60,000 bases of DNA from Strigamia acuminata (GCA_949358305.1 OX442319.1:6388001-6448000); one strand, 5' to 3'; positions 11,079-22,184 are shown, counted from the stretch's first letter. The notes: generated from the letters alone by a model not told the origin. Made by a program: numbers and translations.

Positions 11079-13138
11079 AGCGCCAGTGAAAACCCGAAGA
11101 ACAATGCGCTGAAGTTCGGCTGGACGTCGGCGTCGAATACGCTTTATGGGTGAGTGTTTTGGTTTCTTTTCTTTTTTGTTGATTATGATTGATTTTTTGG
11201 TTTTGTTTTATTTAGGAACGGCAAGCAGACTGCAAGTGGTTTTAAGGTATAATTAAGGGGTTTTAAGGGGTAATTAAGTGGATTATGATACTCTAACCTG
11301 GAGAGATATTTCGCGATTACGTCGCGACAACGTTTGATTGGATCTTCGAACGGATCCTCATTGTGTGTAAGAAAAGTTTATTCCAACCCGGAAAATTGTC
11401 CGATTTCATACCAACGGAAAACGGAAATTTGTCCGAAAGAAAATCATCAAAATCCGGGAAAGTTTGCGCCAGCCGTAACGCCGCTAGTTCGAGTCGAAAC
11501 GGGCAGCGTTCGTAGAGAACGGCGAGAAGCCATCGCCGCCATTTGCTGTCGACGCCAAGTTGGGATCGTCGCCGACATCAGTTTCCTTTTATTTTCCTAC
11601 TTTATTACTTTAATATTTAGTCTTTCGTGTTTAATCTTATTACCGGTAATTATTTTATTATTTCTTGTATTTTATTAGAAAGTTCTTTAAGTCTAAAAAA
11701 TAACTAGATTGTGTTTTTATTGAGAAATTCACTTCGTATTCTTTTAATTTCTCTCTCAGAGTTGAAGTTATAAAAGAAGTTAAGCATTTAATTATAAATA
11801 GAAATTAAGTGTATAAGACCCGTCGTGGCAACAACGAATCCGAAGAATATTCTGGCTCGTTACATGGTTTTTAAATTTATTTTGAAGGGTTTTATGATTT
11901 TCTCTAAATTTTGATAATTAAGTAGATTTTAGTTGAATTTGATAATCATCAAATTAATTAATTAATTAAGTCGACATTGAAGATTTTTGAAAAATTTTAG
12001 GATTTTAAGTCGATTTTGGTCGACTTTCATGATTTTTAAGTCGATTTTAATGATTATTGAGTTGGCTGTTGATAATTATTCCGTTTAAAAAAATACTAAA
12101 GCTCCAATTTTTTGTTGATGGAGTAAAAATTAATTAAAATTTTTTTTTTTTAAATATTTTTTTAGGACGTTGAATTTGTTGTTAGAATGTCCGAACCAAC
12201 GGAAAAATTGGTATCAGCCGTTACTACGAGTTCCTCAACTCCGAATGGCAATTTTGCATTCAATTCGGCTTCGGCAGAAAGTAATAAAATGACGTCACTT
12301 TTTAATTTCAACATTTACATATTTTTTAAATAATTAATTAATGTATTTATTTATTAATTATAATTTCATTTCTTGATTGTTAGGCTCACCGTCGCCATTG
12401 CCGTGGGAATGCGATACGTGCTGGGTGCGGAATAATCGCGTCACCTGTAATTGTGTCACCTGTAATACGCCGCGCTTGAATTCCATTCAGACACCAAACA
12501 CGGCTGTTTCTGGTTTGTGATGTTTTTATACTGTATATTGAAGTAATTGTGCAGAAATGCTTACGATGGTGATGAAAGTGCATGTGGAAATAGAAAAACG
12601 TGAAATATTTATGGAAGAGAAATTTTGAAAAGGGAAATAATTGTGAATACGTTTGATATAACGTGAAGAATTTTGACGAAGAGTTAGAAAAACGTGAAAA
12701 ATTAGCGGAAAATGTTGAAAGCATAAGAAAGTTACGTAAAATATTAGTAAAATGTGAAATTATTGCGTCAAAAAGTTTCAAAACGTGAAATATTTGGGTA
12801 AAAAATTAGAAAAATTGCGAATTATTTCAAAGAATTACGAAATATTTCAAAAATTTACGAATTATTTTAACAAATTACCAAATATTTCAAAAAATTACGA
12901 AATATTTCAACACTTTACTAAATATTTCAAAAAATTAGGAAAAAAAATGAAACAATTCCAAAAATTCAAGCAAAATTTGAAATAATACAAAATGAATTTT
13001 CGTTTCTCTCTAGGTGGCACGGAAAGTCAATCCAAGAAGGAAATGTCTAGGTTCGAGCCTCTCTTCAAAACCCCCGAACTCTCATCGACAGAGCTCGCCA
13101 CCTGCATAGAACTCGATCAGAAATGGCCCAAGGAATGA
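11079..13138 (+). CDS. RanBP2-type zinc-finger protein, 3' exons (nucleoporin-like)
   Basis: Five exons join in frame: 11079-11149, 11216-11246, 12166-12280, 12384-12512 and 13014-13138 (471 nt, 156 codons plus stop); earlier exons are not recognised. Exon 4 encodes PWECDTCWVRNNRVTCNCVTC, the W-x-C-x2-C-x3-N-x-C-x2-C type finger of Nup153, RanBP2 and related proteins. Upstream are Ser/Thr/Asn-rich segments with FG-like pieces. Known fingers of this type bind Ran-GDP, ubiquitin or RNA; which applies here cannot be told. The second intron contains a candidate solo LTR. Beyond the stop, a coiled-coil-like stretch at about 13199-13287 is open in another frame, so the true 3' end may differ. Confidence 0.6.
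11287..11864 (-). mobile_element. Candidate solo LTR in an intron
   Basis: On the minus strand the segment starts TGTAACGAGCCAGAAT and ends GAGTATCA, so it has TG...CA ends, an AT-rich middle with AATAAA-like motifs, and a GC-richer outer third unlike the intron around it. I find no convincing target duplication, so this stays tentative. Confidence 0.35.
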
Positions 13139-13289
13139 CCCCAGCCGACCCCCGTGGCTGATAATTTTCTGCATAATTATCCAACTTTCCCCGAATAGTG
13201 CTTTTAAATAAAACATTTGATGAGTTACGGGTGAAAATTGATAAGTTAGAAGAAACGGCATCAGCTCTCAAGAAAACAAATGTTTAATT

Positions 13290-13415
13290 TTTTGAAATAA
13301 TTTGTAATTTTTTTTAATTAATTTGTAATTTTTTTAATTAATTTGTAATTTTTTTTATTAATTTGTAATTTTTTTAATTAATTTGTAATTTTTTAAATTA
13401 ATTTGTAATTTTTTT
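13290..13415 (+). repeat. Left part of a split 20-bp minisatellite (AATTAATTTGTAATTTTTTT)
   Basis: Tandem copies run up to 13415 and resume at 14491-14920, where more than 20 near-identical copies follow. The interruption is mobile element A. Removing that element and one copy of ATTTTTTT restores a perfect unit. Confidence 0.9.
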
Positions 13416-14490
13416 GGTGCGGTACGTTGCCAGCCTTATAACTTTCAGCCTTTTGGATTTTAGCCTTTTATGTATTTCTTAAGTTCCAATCCAGCCTGTT
13501 TGGATTGGGCCTTTTATAATAGTGATTAAATTAAAAAAATATTCCAAATTTGCCTGGCTATATGTTTGCCAGCCTTATTTTGCCAGCCTTATATTTGCCG
13601 GCCTTTTGTTTGCCGGCCTTATATTTGCCGGCCCTTTTTATTCCAGCCTTTTGTTTAAAAGTCTCGTTATGAACGTCGCATGAACGTCGCAATTGTCGCA
13701 TAAACGTTGCATATATGTTACGCACACTCGAAGACAACGCACTGACGTTGATGCGGATGCAGAGTTACAGCCACCTACAAGACGTGCACGAACAGAACCA
13801 GCCGTTCGCCATTATATGCGTTACCCCGAGGATTCAGCAGTCTTCGCAATACTAAAAGCTGATTTGGTTGCAAAGAGAGCTGCCTTGGAGGGTGACGATA
13901 GTGATGCCGATTTAATGGCGGCGGTTGTGGATGCCTTTAATTCACGGAACGCATGGAAACACCAGACTGAAGAGCAGGTGCAGCATCGTTACAACTTGCG
14001 GGAGGTTTTGCGTGGTGCGGAAATTGAAGCATCGGAACATGAATCCAACCAATGTTCAATTTGCCTAATAAACAAGCTGAACATTTTGTTGATGCCATGT
14101 GCACACAGATTCTGCTCTGACTGTGCTAACAACTTCCTGAGAGATAAGGTAGAACCATACTGTTTGTCTTGTAGACAAGTGATCAGGACTATTATTAAAA
14201 TGTTTTAGAAAAAGGCTGGCACATTAAAATTAATTATTTCACTTAATGTCATTAAAAAGGGCTGAATACATACAGGCCGGCAAACTTAAATTACTTATTC
14301 CATTACAATTGATTAAAATTTTATTTAATAAATTATATTAAATTATATTAAAAGGCTGAAACAGAATAGGCTGGCACTGCCCAAGGCTGGCACTGCCCAA
14401 GACTGGCACAATAAAAATCTAAGAAAAACCAAAAAATGAGGCTGAAATCTGAAAGGCTCGCAAATTAAAAGGCTGGCAAAACCCCGCCCC
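13416..14490 (+). mobile_element. Element A: terminal GCCAGCCTT arrays carrying a RING ORF
   Basis: A 1075-bp insertion in a minisatellite, flanked by 8-bp ATTTTTTT duplications (13408-13415 and 14491-14498). The left end starts GGTGCGGTACGTTGCCAGCC. About ten TTGCCAGCCTT-like motifs follow over 270 bp. The right end carries the reverse complement (AAGGCTGGCA) about ten times over 280 bp. Between the arrays lies one intronless RING-finger frame. No transposase is present. The 8-bp duplication is shared by hAT, P and some other DNA-transposon superfamilies, but the ends fit none that I recognise. It resembles element B at 26394-27515. Confidence 0.75.
13816..14208 (+). CDS. RING-finger protein carried by element A
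   Basis: The open frame runs from about 13693 to 14208. The first in-frame ATG is at 13816, giving about 130 residues; an upstream exon or a non-ATG start could add 41 more. The C-terminal half holds a C3HC4-like RING: CSIC, then CAHRFCSDC, then CLSC, ending near the C-terminus. This arrangement is typical of small E3 ubiquitin ligases. The N-terminal part is acidic and unassigned. It sits centrally between inverted motif arrays, so it is cargo of the mobile element rather than an ordinary host gene. Confidence 0.7.
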   Translation: MRYPEDSAVFAILKADLVAKRAALEGDDSDADLMAAVVDAFNSRNAWKHQTEEQVQHRYNLREVLRGAEIEASEHESNQCSICLINKLNILLMPCAHRFCSDCANNFLRDKVEPYCLSCRQVIRTIIKMF

Positions 14491-14920
14491 ATTTTTTTAA
14501 TTAATTTGTAATTTTTTAAATTAATTTGTAATTTTTTTTAATTAATTTGTAATTTTTTTAATTGATTTGTAATTTTTTTAATTAATTTGTAATTTTTTTA
14601 ATTAATTTGTAATTTTTTTAATTAATTTGTAATTTTTTTAATTAATTTGTAATTTTTTTAATTAATTTGTAATTTTTTTAATTAATTTGTAATTTTTTTA
14701 ATTAATTTGTAATTTTTTTAATTAATTTGTAATTTTTTTAATTAATTTGTAATTTTTTTAATTAATTTGTAATTTTTTTAATTAATTTGTAATTTTTTTA
14801 ATTAATTTGTAATTTTTTTAATTAATTTGTAATTTTTTTAATTAATTTGTAATTTTTTTAATTAATTTGTAATTTTTTTAATTTATTTGTAATTTTTTTA
14901 ATTAATTTGTAATTTTTTTG
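14491..14920 (+). repeat. Right part of the split 20-bp minisatellite
   Basis: More than 20 copies of AATTAATTTGTAATTTTTTT, mostly identical, continuing the array interrupted by element A. Confidence 0.95.
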
Positions 14921-14924
14921 TTTG

Positions 14925-15590
14925 GTATTTCTGTAAGAAAGGAATGTATTTTTGTATGAAAAGAATGCGTTTATGCACAAAAAAGTGCGTTTCTCCACAG
15001 AATAGTACGCTTTTGCACAAAAATTTGCGTTATTGCATCTAATGAAAATGCGTTTTGTACAAAAAAAGCAATTTTGTATAAAGCAATTTTGTATAAAGCA
15101 ATTTTGTATAAAGAATATTTCTACACATAAAAATCATTTTTGCACACAAAAATCACATTTTTGCACACAAAAAATCACATTTTTACACCAAATTAGGAGT
15201 ATTTTTGCAGATAAAACATGCAATTTTTCGACTTTAAGAGTCATTTTTGGATCTATAAACTGCCTTTTACGGTATAAAAAGTGCTTTATAACGTTTAAAA
15301 AGTATTTTTACGCTTAAAAAGTGTGTTTTACATCTAAAAACTGCACAATTTGCATACGAAATTTGGATTTATGTGGTTTTTAACGTTTATAAAGCATTTT
15401 TACGTCTAAAAAGTGCGTTTGTACATTTAAAAACTCCGTTTGTACATCTAAAAAGTGTGTTTTTGAGTAAAAAATTTGGATTTAGGTGCTGAAAAATTGA
15501 TAAATTCATAATTTGAACCTGGAAAATACATTTTTTTTGAATAAAAAGTACATTTTTTTTGCATGGAAAATTGAATTTTTCGCGTTAAAA
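14925..15590. repeat. Degenerate short-period repeats
   Basis: Irregular runs of units such as TTTTGCACAAAAA, AAGCAATTTTGTATA and AAAAAGTGCGTTT. No coding content. Confidence 0.6.
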
Positions 15591-15592
15591 GT

Positions 15593-16000
15593 TCAGTTGT
15601 GATCTGAAAAAATGCGTTGGACGAAGTTAAACTGACTGAGACCTAATAGGTCCACAGACTCCCGAAGAGCCAAAGCCTTTGTGGCCACATGCAATGCACA
15701 ACCGTCGACCGAAAAATCCGCCCAAGACACCTTAGGGAGATTAAAATTCCCCATCAAAAACACATCACCATCAAACCCCCTCAAAACCTCAACAAGCCCG
15801 CCCAGACAAGCCCCATAAGCATCCACTCCAACATCCGGCTTAAAATAATAAACCCCCAACAGAACACGATTACAAGAAGAGACAGAATTAACCCGCAGCT
15901 CCACCCGCACACATTCACCACCCAACTCCAGGTCAGATCTCCTCACCACCGAAACACCCCCATTAATGAAGCCAAAAGTTTTACTTGTTCGTCGTCGCAA
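15593..16000 (-). pseudogene. LINE endonuclease-domain fragment
   Basis: A 135-codon frame matches the apurinic-like endonuclease domain of non-LTR retrotransposons. It contains GGVSVVRRS, a VELRVNS strand, LLGVYYFKP and the GNFNLPKVSW motif (usually GDFN, so the acidic residue is changed). No reverse transcriptase follows, so this is a dead-end fragment. Confidence 0.7.
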
Positions 16001-16195
16001 TTCCGAACAATCCGTTATCCGAACAGCAGTAAAGCGATTTTTATCGGTTTTTTACCGATTTTTACCGATTTTACCGAGTTTTTTTTAAATCAATTTTTAA
16101 TAATTTTTGACAATTTTTAGATTAAGAATCTGTTTTTAATGTTTTTTGACGATTTTTATCCATTTTCGGTCGGCTTTAATGCTTTCTACCGTAAC
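15990..16195. mobile_element. Pogo/Tigger-like MITE copy 1
   Basis: The stretch shares CGTTATCCGAA-AGCAGTAAA and a following ATCGGTTTT-rich 180 bp with a second copy at 21540-21722. TATCCGAA and CAGTAAA are typical of pogo-type inverted ends. Confidence 0.5.
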
Positions 16196-16441
16196 TATAT
16201 TTTAATGAGAAATGGCATCATAATTATCACAAGAACTGTCACATAGGGTTTAGGAGTCTAAAAGGAGGTTGTGTGCATTGCAATGTAAGATTACAAAACA
16301 ACTAAGAAGTATTTTCCTATTGGATTTTTGTTTATTTATTTTCAGTTCTTAGACACACTAGAGATATGCTTTAAGTCACTACATTTTTTGAGGTTTATTT
16401 TGGTACACATAATAACGCAGAAAACAAGTTTAAAAATCAGT

Positions 16442-16789
16442 TTAAAAGTAGGCAAGTTCGTCTAAGATTTCTCCATTATTCATGGCTGTATATTCATCTT
16501 CCTCCTCCTCTTCTTCCGATGGCCCGTAATCATTGAAATTAATATCCAGATGTAATTCTGACATATTTGTTGGTTTTTCTTTTTCCACAACTTCAATTTC
16601 AGGCACAATTGTTTCAGACCTTGTGCCCAAAATATCTCTTATTTCACTTTCTCTAATATAATTATTCAACTGCATTTCCTCCACCTTCAACCGATTTAAC
16701 TGATCTTTAAGTGTCGATATTAAATCCCGCACTAAAGCGGCTTCCTCTAGTAAAAGCCGCATGTCAGCATTATCGGTTCCCCTTGCCAT
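16442..16789 (-). CDS. SNAPC5: SNAPC5-like subunit of the snRNA-activating complex
   Basis: Single-exon 115-codon gene. SNAPC5 (SNAP19) is a small subunit of SNAPc, which binds the proximal sequence element of snRNA promoters. The diagnostic stretch LKDQLNRLKVEEMQL (about residues 27-41) closely matches the SNAPC5 coiled coil. The C-terminus has an acidic run (SEEEEEEDEY) as in the human protein, which is 98 residues. The start ATG at 16789 is the first in frame and gives a short N-terminal helix. It sits alone on the minus strand between a pogo-like MITE and AT-rich DNA. The assignment rests on one motif plus overall layout. Confidence 0.75.
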   Translation of the reverse strand: MARGTDNADMRLLLEEAALVRDLISTLKDQLNRLKVEEMQLNNYIRESEIRDILGTRSETIVPEIEVVEKEKPTNMSELHLDINFNDYGPSEEEEEEDEYTAMNNGEILDELAYF

Positions 16790-16799
16790 TTATCTTTCG

Positions 16800-17116
16800 C
16801 CGAAATTAAACACAAACTGCGATTTCGTGTTACAGTCGTGCCTGATTCTTCGTCCAAAGCTGGAATGCCCTTTTCTCTGTAGAATCGTCTTTAAGTACAA
16901 GCTCAGTCTTACCTTAACGTACACCCCACGTAAATAAATAATGATTTAAGATTGATCGAGGGGATAGGGGGTTACGGACTCGCCACCTGGTGGAATATTG
17001 TTATCCGATTGGTTGACGGATGTCAATTAAAATCAAAATAAATAAATTAACAAGTGTTTATTGTTTTTGTTTTATTTATTAACAAGTATTTATTAATCTA
17101 CTAATCGAAGACTGCC
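16800..17116. other. Upstream region of the SNAPC5-like gene
   Basis: No coding frame; presumably contains its promoter. I see nothing further that I can support. Confidence 0.4.
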
Positions 17117-18677
17117 GGTGCCCATATGGTCGCAAAATATATTGCAATATATTTCGAAAAGTACGGAAATGTATGCCAATATATTTTGAAATGTATTTAC
17201 AATCGTCATACATTTTGAAATATATTTCTGAATATATTTTAAATACATTTTAAATTATATTCTAAATGAAATACATTTCAAAATACATTGGATAGTACAT
17301 TCCAAAATACATTTTAAAACACATTGTAATTACAATATATTTCAAAATACATTTTAAAACACATTTTAATTACAATATATTTCAAAATACATCAAAGGCC
17401 GGGTGCACATATTGTGAATTGTTCTATCGGTGGAGAAAAAGTAGCATTACGGGCGATTGTAGCGGGGATCGAATGGATAAAACAAGCATGTTCGTCCCGA
17501 TAGGTTTTTTTTATTGTTTTTTATGTCGTAATGAGGTCCAAAAATTATGAAACCAAGTTCATTAGAAAGAGAATGAAAATCTGCACAAACCTGTATATTT
17601 TTTAATTCGGTTTAGTCGGGAAAAAGAACCGATTCGGGTCATATTAGCGGGCGACCGAACGGGATAATTTGGTGCAAATTTGGATTCGACGACGAAAAAT
17701 CCCAAAATTTGAAAAAATGACCGATTGGATTGTTTAATACATGTTTCCAGTGTAGAAAAATCCGCTGAAAATGATGGTGTCAACACCTTTTTTATTGGAA
17801 TTATGGTTGGCTTTTTATTAGCAAAAATCAATCTTATTTGGATAAAAAAGGAGGAGAAAATGGTGAAATCTACCGATAGATGGCGGGCTTTTCAAAATGG
17901 CGTTACAAATGGCTGGATGGTGTGTGGCTGTTTTAAAAATTATAGTAACTGAATGGTTGTCACTTAATTTACTATCCTTTGGTTTTCGCCTATTTTGCTT
18001 AAACAATTAAATCAAATATATCATTTAAAGCAACTTGAATAGAAAAGTTGCTAAACATTCCTTCATTTTCCATTTTAATTTTGTGATTTTAACATTCATG
18101 CACCAGGGAAATTGAGGTGGGTTTAGATATCTACCTCCATATGAAATTGTATCAAAATTTTATCTAAGGTATTGAATTCTCTCTGCTTTATCTTGAACTA
18201 ATGACTTTGTTTCTCTTTTGCCTTGTATGTCCCTTCTTTTGAGCTTGGCTTTGGATAAAAGTTGAATAAATAAAAATGGTGGGTGCTTGCGGTTACTGGT
18301 GATGGCTGCTGTCGGCTATTGGGTTGGGTTATATAATTTTTCAAAAATGTATATTTTTGGTTTTGATTTTGTTTGGTTTTTGTGACAAAAATGATTTGCT
18401 GGTGAACAGCTATATTTTGAAATATATTTAAAAATACATTCTGGCATATATTTTAGAATATATTTCGAAATATATTCTAAAATATATTTCCAAATACATT
18501 TAAAAATACATTTTGGAATATATTTTAGAATATATTTCAACATACATCTTAGAATATACTTCGGAATATATTTTGGAGTATATTTTGGAGTCCCAATTTC
18601 CATATATTTTTCAATATATTTTTCAATATATTTTGAAAATATATTTCAAAATGTATTTTCCGACCATATGGGTGACC
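17117..18677. mobile_element. Element C: AAATATATTT arrays around a non-coding core
   Basis: The ends are inverted: GGTGCCCATATGGTCG at 17117 and CGACCATATGGGTGACC ending at 18677. Each end is followed inward by about 260 bp of AAATATATTT/AAATACATTT-like units. The core (about 17540-18412) shares roughly 300 bp with the core of element D near 56290-56885, including ATTCGGGTCAT, GAAAATGATGGT and a closing GTGAACAGCTA. No intact protein frame and no clear target duplication. Confidence 0.6.
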
Positions 18678-18879
18678 TTTATTATCCAATACCAACTGCA
18701 TTTTGCCCAGAGTATGATGGCCCTATTGGGTTTGTAAATTTTTTTCAGGTAATAAGTTTTAATTTTATTTTTATTTAGACTGACCGAGGAGAACTAACGC
18801 TAATTGGAGCATGGTGGAAAAAAGAAATCTAAAAATTTCGTATGTATTGTCATAAGTTTTGTATAGTTTGTTACTTTTT

Positions 18880-19215
18880 CAACATTTCTAGCATTTGAAC
18901 ATAATAACACACGATTTTTAACCGTTTAATTTCTGCATTCTCTTCGATAATTTAAATACAGTGATATAATTGAAATTTCAAGACGTTCTCATCAATGTTG
19001 CATTGAATAAAACAGATTTTATTCCAATTCAGAGGACAGTTTTGATAATTTGTTAGCAGGGAATAAGTATTTTTGAATCCATTTGCTTTTCTTCGGTGCA
19101 GGTGACACAGCAAACAAAATCCAGATTTGCAGTATCACCTACGGTACTTCCAGAACAAGTTGAATAGTAAACAGAAACACAAGACAAAGCATTAGAGAAT
19201 TACACTGATCATGAA
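18880..19215 (-). repeat. Tandem module, copy 1 (signal-exon part)
   Basis: About 330 bp shared with 20140-20481 and 21722-21940 (blocks such as AGTTTTGATAATTTGTTAGC and CTTTTCTTCGG). On the minus strand each copy could encode a hydrophobic leader; this copy is broken by stops. Confidence 0.6.
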
Positions 19216-19269
19216 TGCTACGCTTCTTTCAGTTCAGCTCCAAATCTGTGTATGTGTATTGTTTGATTT

Positions 19270-19740
19270 TGCCTTTTTCCTTAAGTTCATTGCCAAATAA
19301 ACCTAATCATTGTGTTTTCCTTAGCTCGGTGTTAATTCTGCCTATTTGTCTCCAAACCATCACTAACAAGACCACGACCACGACCTCTGCCAGACTGAAC
19401 ACTGAAACAGCCACGAGATTTGGTGCGAATACTGCTCGGGCAAGAGATATAACCTTGTAACTGCCAGAATTGGCAACATGCCCGTAAACGCCACGAGCAT
19501 TGGCAATATGCTGGTAAATATCACGAGAATTAGCAGCGTAACTAGTACAACGACAACTGGCACCACGACTGCCAGGAGAACTGGCACCATGGCTGACACA
19601 AGAACTGGCAACATGGCTGCCACGAAAATTGGCAGCAAGTTCCACCAATTCATTAAATTGATTAATGAGATTAATGCAATTTGGTTCACAAGTCAGTATT
19701 CTCATGCACCTCAATCGGCGGCCTTACAATTTCAGGTAAA
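19270..19740 (-). pseudogene. Gly/Ser/Arg-repeat reading frame, copy 1
   Basis: A minus-strand frame contains repeated units such as NSRD-IYQH, NARGVYGH and NSGSY, with a Gly/Arg run (GRGRGRG) in another frame downstream. The paralogue at 20521-21182 has the same arrangement. Frames shift and stops interrupt both, so these look like two decayed copies of one gene of unknown function. An acceptor-like CTATTGCAG precedes the segment on the minus strand. Confidence 0.4.
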
Positions 19741-20139
19741 TATGTAGTAATGTATCGTCTTTAATTCTCCACCTGCAATAGAACATTTAGGGTTATTATT
19801 CATAAACAAAGACATTGTATAATTATTATAGTTACGGTGGTTGAAGGCACGATAAAAATATCAACCTTGTTATTGCTGGTTACCAGTAAAAACGCAGTAT
19901 GGCATGTTAGGCCTACGCATGCGGCATTGCCTCTTATTTTCTTGGTGGTTCGTCGAATTCAATTCGACGAGTTAGGCCGACCGTTCGACGGCACCACAGA
20001 TCTGTGATGGCACGAACCTCCATCACAGATTATCTGTGCCTCCATCACGATGACGCATTCTTAGCAGCGCCATCGTGTGTGAATCAGCTTTTAACAATTT
20101 GACTTTTTTGTCTATGCAGTAAAACCTTAGGCCTTATGT

Positions 20140-20481
20140 AGCATTAAGCATTTGAAGATATTATCACATGACTTTTAGATGTTTAATTTCTGCATTCTCT
20201 TCGATAATTTAAATACAATGATGTAACTGAAGTTCAAAGACATTCTCATCAATGCAGCATTAGGTAAAACAGCTTTTATTCTAATTCAAAAAACAGTTTT
20301 GATAATTTGTTAGCAGGGAACCGCAATGAAATAAATTTGAATTTATTTCCTTTTCTTCGGCGCAGCAAACAAAGGCTACATTTGCAGCATCACCCACTTC
20401 CGGAACAAGTTCAATAGTAAATAAAAGTGCTAGATAAACCAGTAGAGAATTTAACTGGTTACTCTGAAGTTCACTAATCAT
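20140..20481 (-). repeat. Tandem module, copy 2 (signal-exon part)
   Basis: Homologous to 18880-19215 and 21722-21940. A 66-codon minus frame starts MISELQSNQLNSLLVYLALL, a leader-like hydrophobic N-terminus followed by Cys residues. The third copy has a GTAAGT donor at the equivalent of residue 26, so this may be a signal-peptide exon. Confidence 0.45.
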
Positions 20482-20520
20482 ACATAGTTAACAGTCAATT
20501 ATCACTATTTGTAGGATCAA

Positions 20521-21182
20521 ATGAATGATTGTGGTAGTTCAAAATTAGGAGGAAGAGAGAGATGGTCATTGCCAATAGCTTGCAAATCATTCATTTTCTT
20601 TCTTTTGGTCTTCCTGCCTCTTTTCTTCCTTCTTGCATCCGAAATAATTTTTTTTCACCATGACTACAACTACCACCAATTCCACGGCCACGACTACGAA
20701 TACGAGCTGCTCGAGTATGAATACTCATACGGCCCCGACATTTCGTACGAATACTGCTCGGGCAAGAGATGTGCCATCGAAGCCGGCATGATAATTGACA
20801 ACATGCTGGTAAATGCCTTGAGAACTACCATCCTAAATGGCATTGAAATTGACAACATGCTGGTGACAACTTCCGTGACAACTAGCGCCATAACTTCCAC
20901 GAGAGTTGACACCATGCTGGTAAATGCCGCGACAACAAGCGTCATAACTTCCACGAGAATTGACAACACGCCGATAAGTGCCTCGAGAACTACCATCATA
21001 AATCCCAAGAGAACTGGAAGCAGGACTACCATGAGAAATGGCATTATGGCTACCACAAGAACTGTCACCAAATTCCCCCAATTACTCATCTTGATTAATA
21101 AGATTGATGGAATTTGGCTCAGTATTCTCATCCACCTCAATTTCGGGTTCATGTATTTAATTCTCAACCTGCAATAGAACAT
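20521..21182 (-). pseudogene. Gly/Ser/Arg-repeat reading frame, copy 2
   Basis: After an acceptor-like CTATTGCAG the minus strand reads EPEIEVDENTEPNSINLIN, then a stop, then repeats of the form NSRGSYDA, RGIYQHGVNSRGSYGAS. It continues in another frame into SRGRGIGG. This parallels copy 1 at 19270-19740. The function is unknown; stops in both copies suggest pseudogenes. Confidence 0.4.
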
Positions 21183-21539
21183 TTAGGTTTAGCCATAATC
21201 AAAGAGATTGTATAGTTATTACAGTTACTGTACTTGAAGGCACATTGAAATATCAACCTTGTTATTGCTGGTTACCAGTAAAAACGCAGTACGGAATGGT
21301 AGGCCTACGCATGCGGCATTGTCTCTTATTTTGTTGGTGGTTCGTCGAATTCAATTCACACATTATCTGTGCCTCCATCACGATGCGATGAAGAGAGAAG
21401 CCAATAGAATACGACTGCTTTATGATGGCGCATTTTTAGCAGCGCCATCTGGTGTTAAAAGGTGAATCAGCTTTTAATAATTTAATCATCATTTTAATCA
21501 TTCCCATTTAATCCAAATCCATCTTCAGAATGATGACTT

Positions 21540-21722
21540 TCGGACCCGCGGTCATCCGAACAATCAGTTATCCGAAGAGCAGTAAAACGATTTTTTATCG
21601 ATTCTTATCGGTTTTATTATAAATCGTTTTTTAATGATTTTTGACAATTTTCACATATTTTTAATCTGTTTTTAATGTTTTTGGCGATTGTTATCCATTT
21701 TCGATTGGCTTTAATGCTTTTT
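21540..21722. mobile_element. Pogo/Tigger-like MITE copy 2
   Basis: Shares about 180 bp with 15990-16195, including GTTATCCGAA, AGCAGTAAAACGATTTT and a TATCCATTTTCG block. It is inserted beside the third tandem module. Confidence 0.5.
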
Positions 21723-21945
21723 TAGTCTAATTCAGAGAACAGTTTTGATAATTTGTTAGCAGGAAACCGCTATGAAGTATTTCTGAATTTATTTGTTTTT
21801 CTTCGGTGCAGGTGACACAGCAAACAAAAGCTACATTTGCAGTTTCACTTACTTCCAGAACAAGTTCAATAGTAAATAAAATAGAAGTGCAAGACAAACC
21901 AGTAGAAAATTTAACTGGTTACTCTGAAGTTCACTAGGTGCATTC
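21722..21945 (-). repeat. Tandem module, copy 3 (signal-exon part)
   Basis: Third copy of the module at 18880 and 20140. On the minus strand a GAA|GTAAGT donor is present where the leader frame ends. Confidence 0.5.
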
Positions 21946-22008
21946 AAAAACTCTAAAACCCTTCTAAAACTCGTTTCGTGTTTGTACGTGTGACGTCATT
22001 CCCATGTT

Positions 22009-22055
22009 ATTCAGTAAAGCCTCGATTTTCGGAACCGCGGTTATCTGAAGTCGCA
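22009..22055. mobile_element. Pogo/Tigger-type terminal sequence
   Basis: CAGTAAAGCCTCGATTTTCGG followed by CCGCGGTTATCTGAAG resembles the CAGTA-CCTCGATTATCCGAA ends of pogo-type elements; no internal part is seen. Confidence 0.45.
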
Positions 22056-22184
22056 AGCGCTCGAATCGCTTTACTCGTAATTATTTTACACTACGAAATA
22101 TTAATAATTAATATTATTATTATTATTAAATTATTATTAATATTATTAATTAATTGTTTGATTAATTATATATTTATTAATTAT

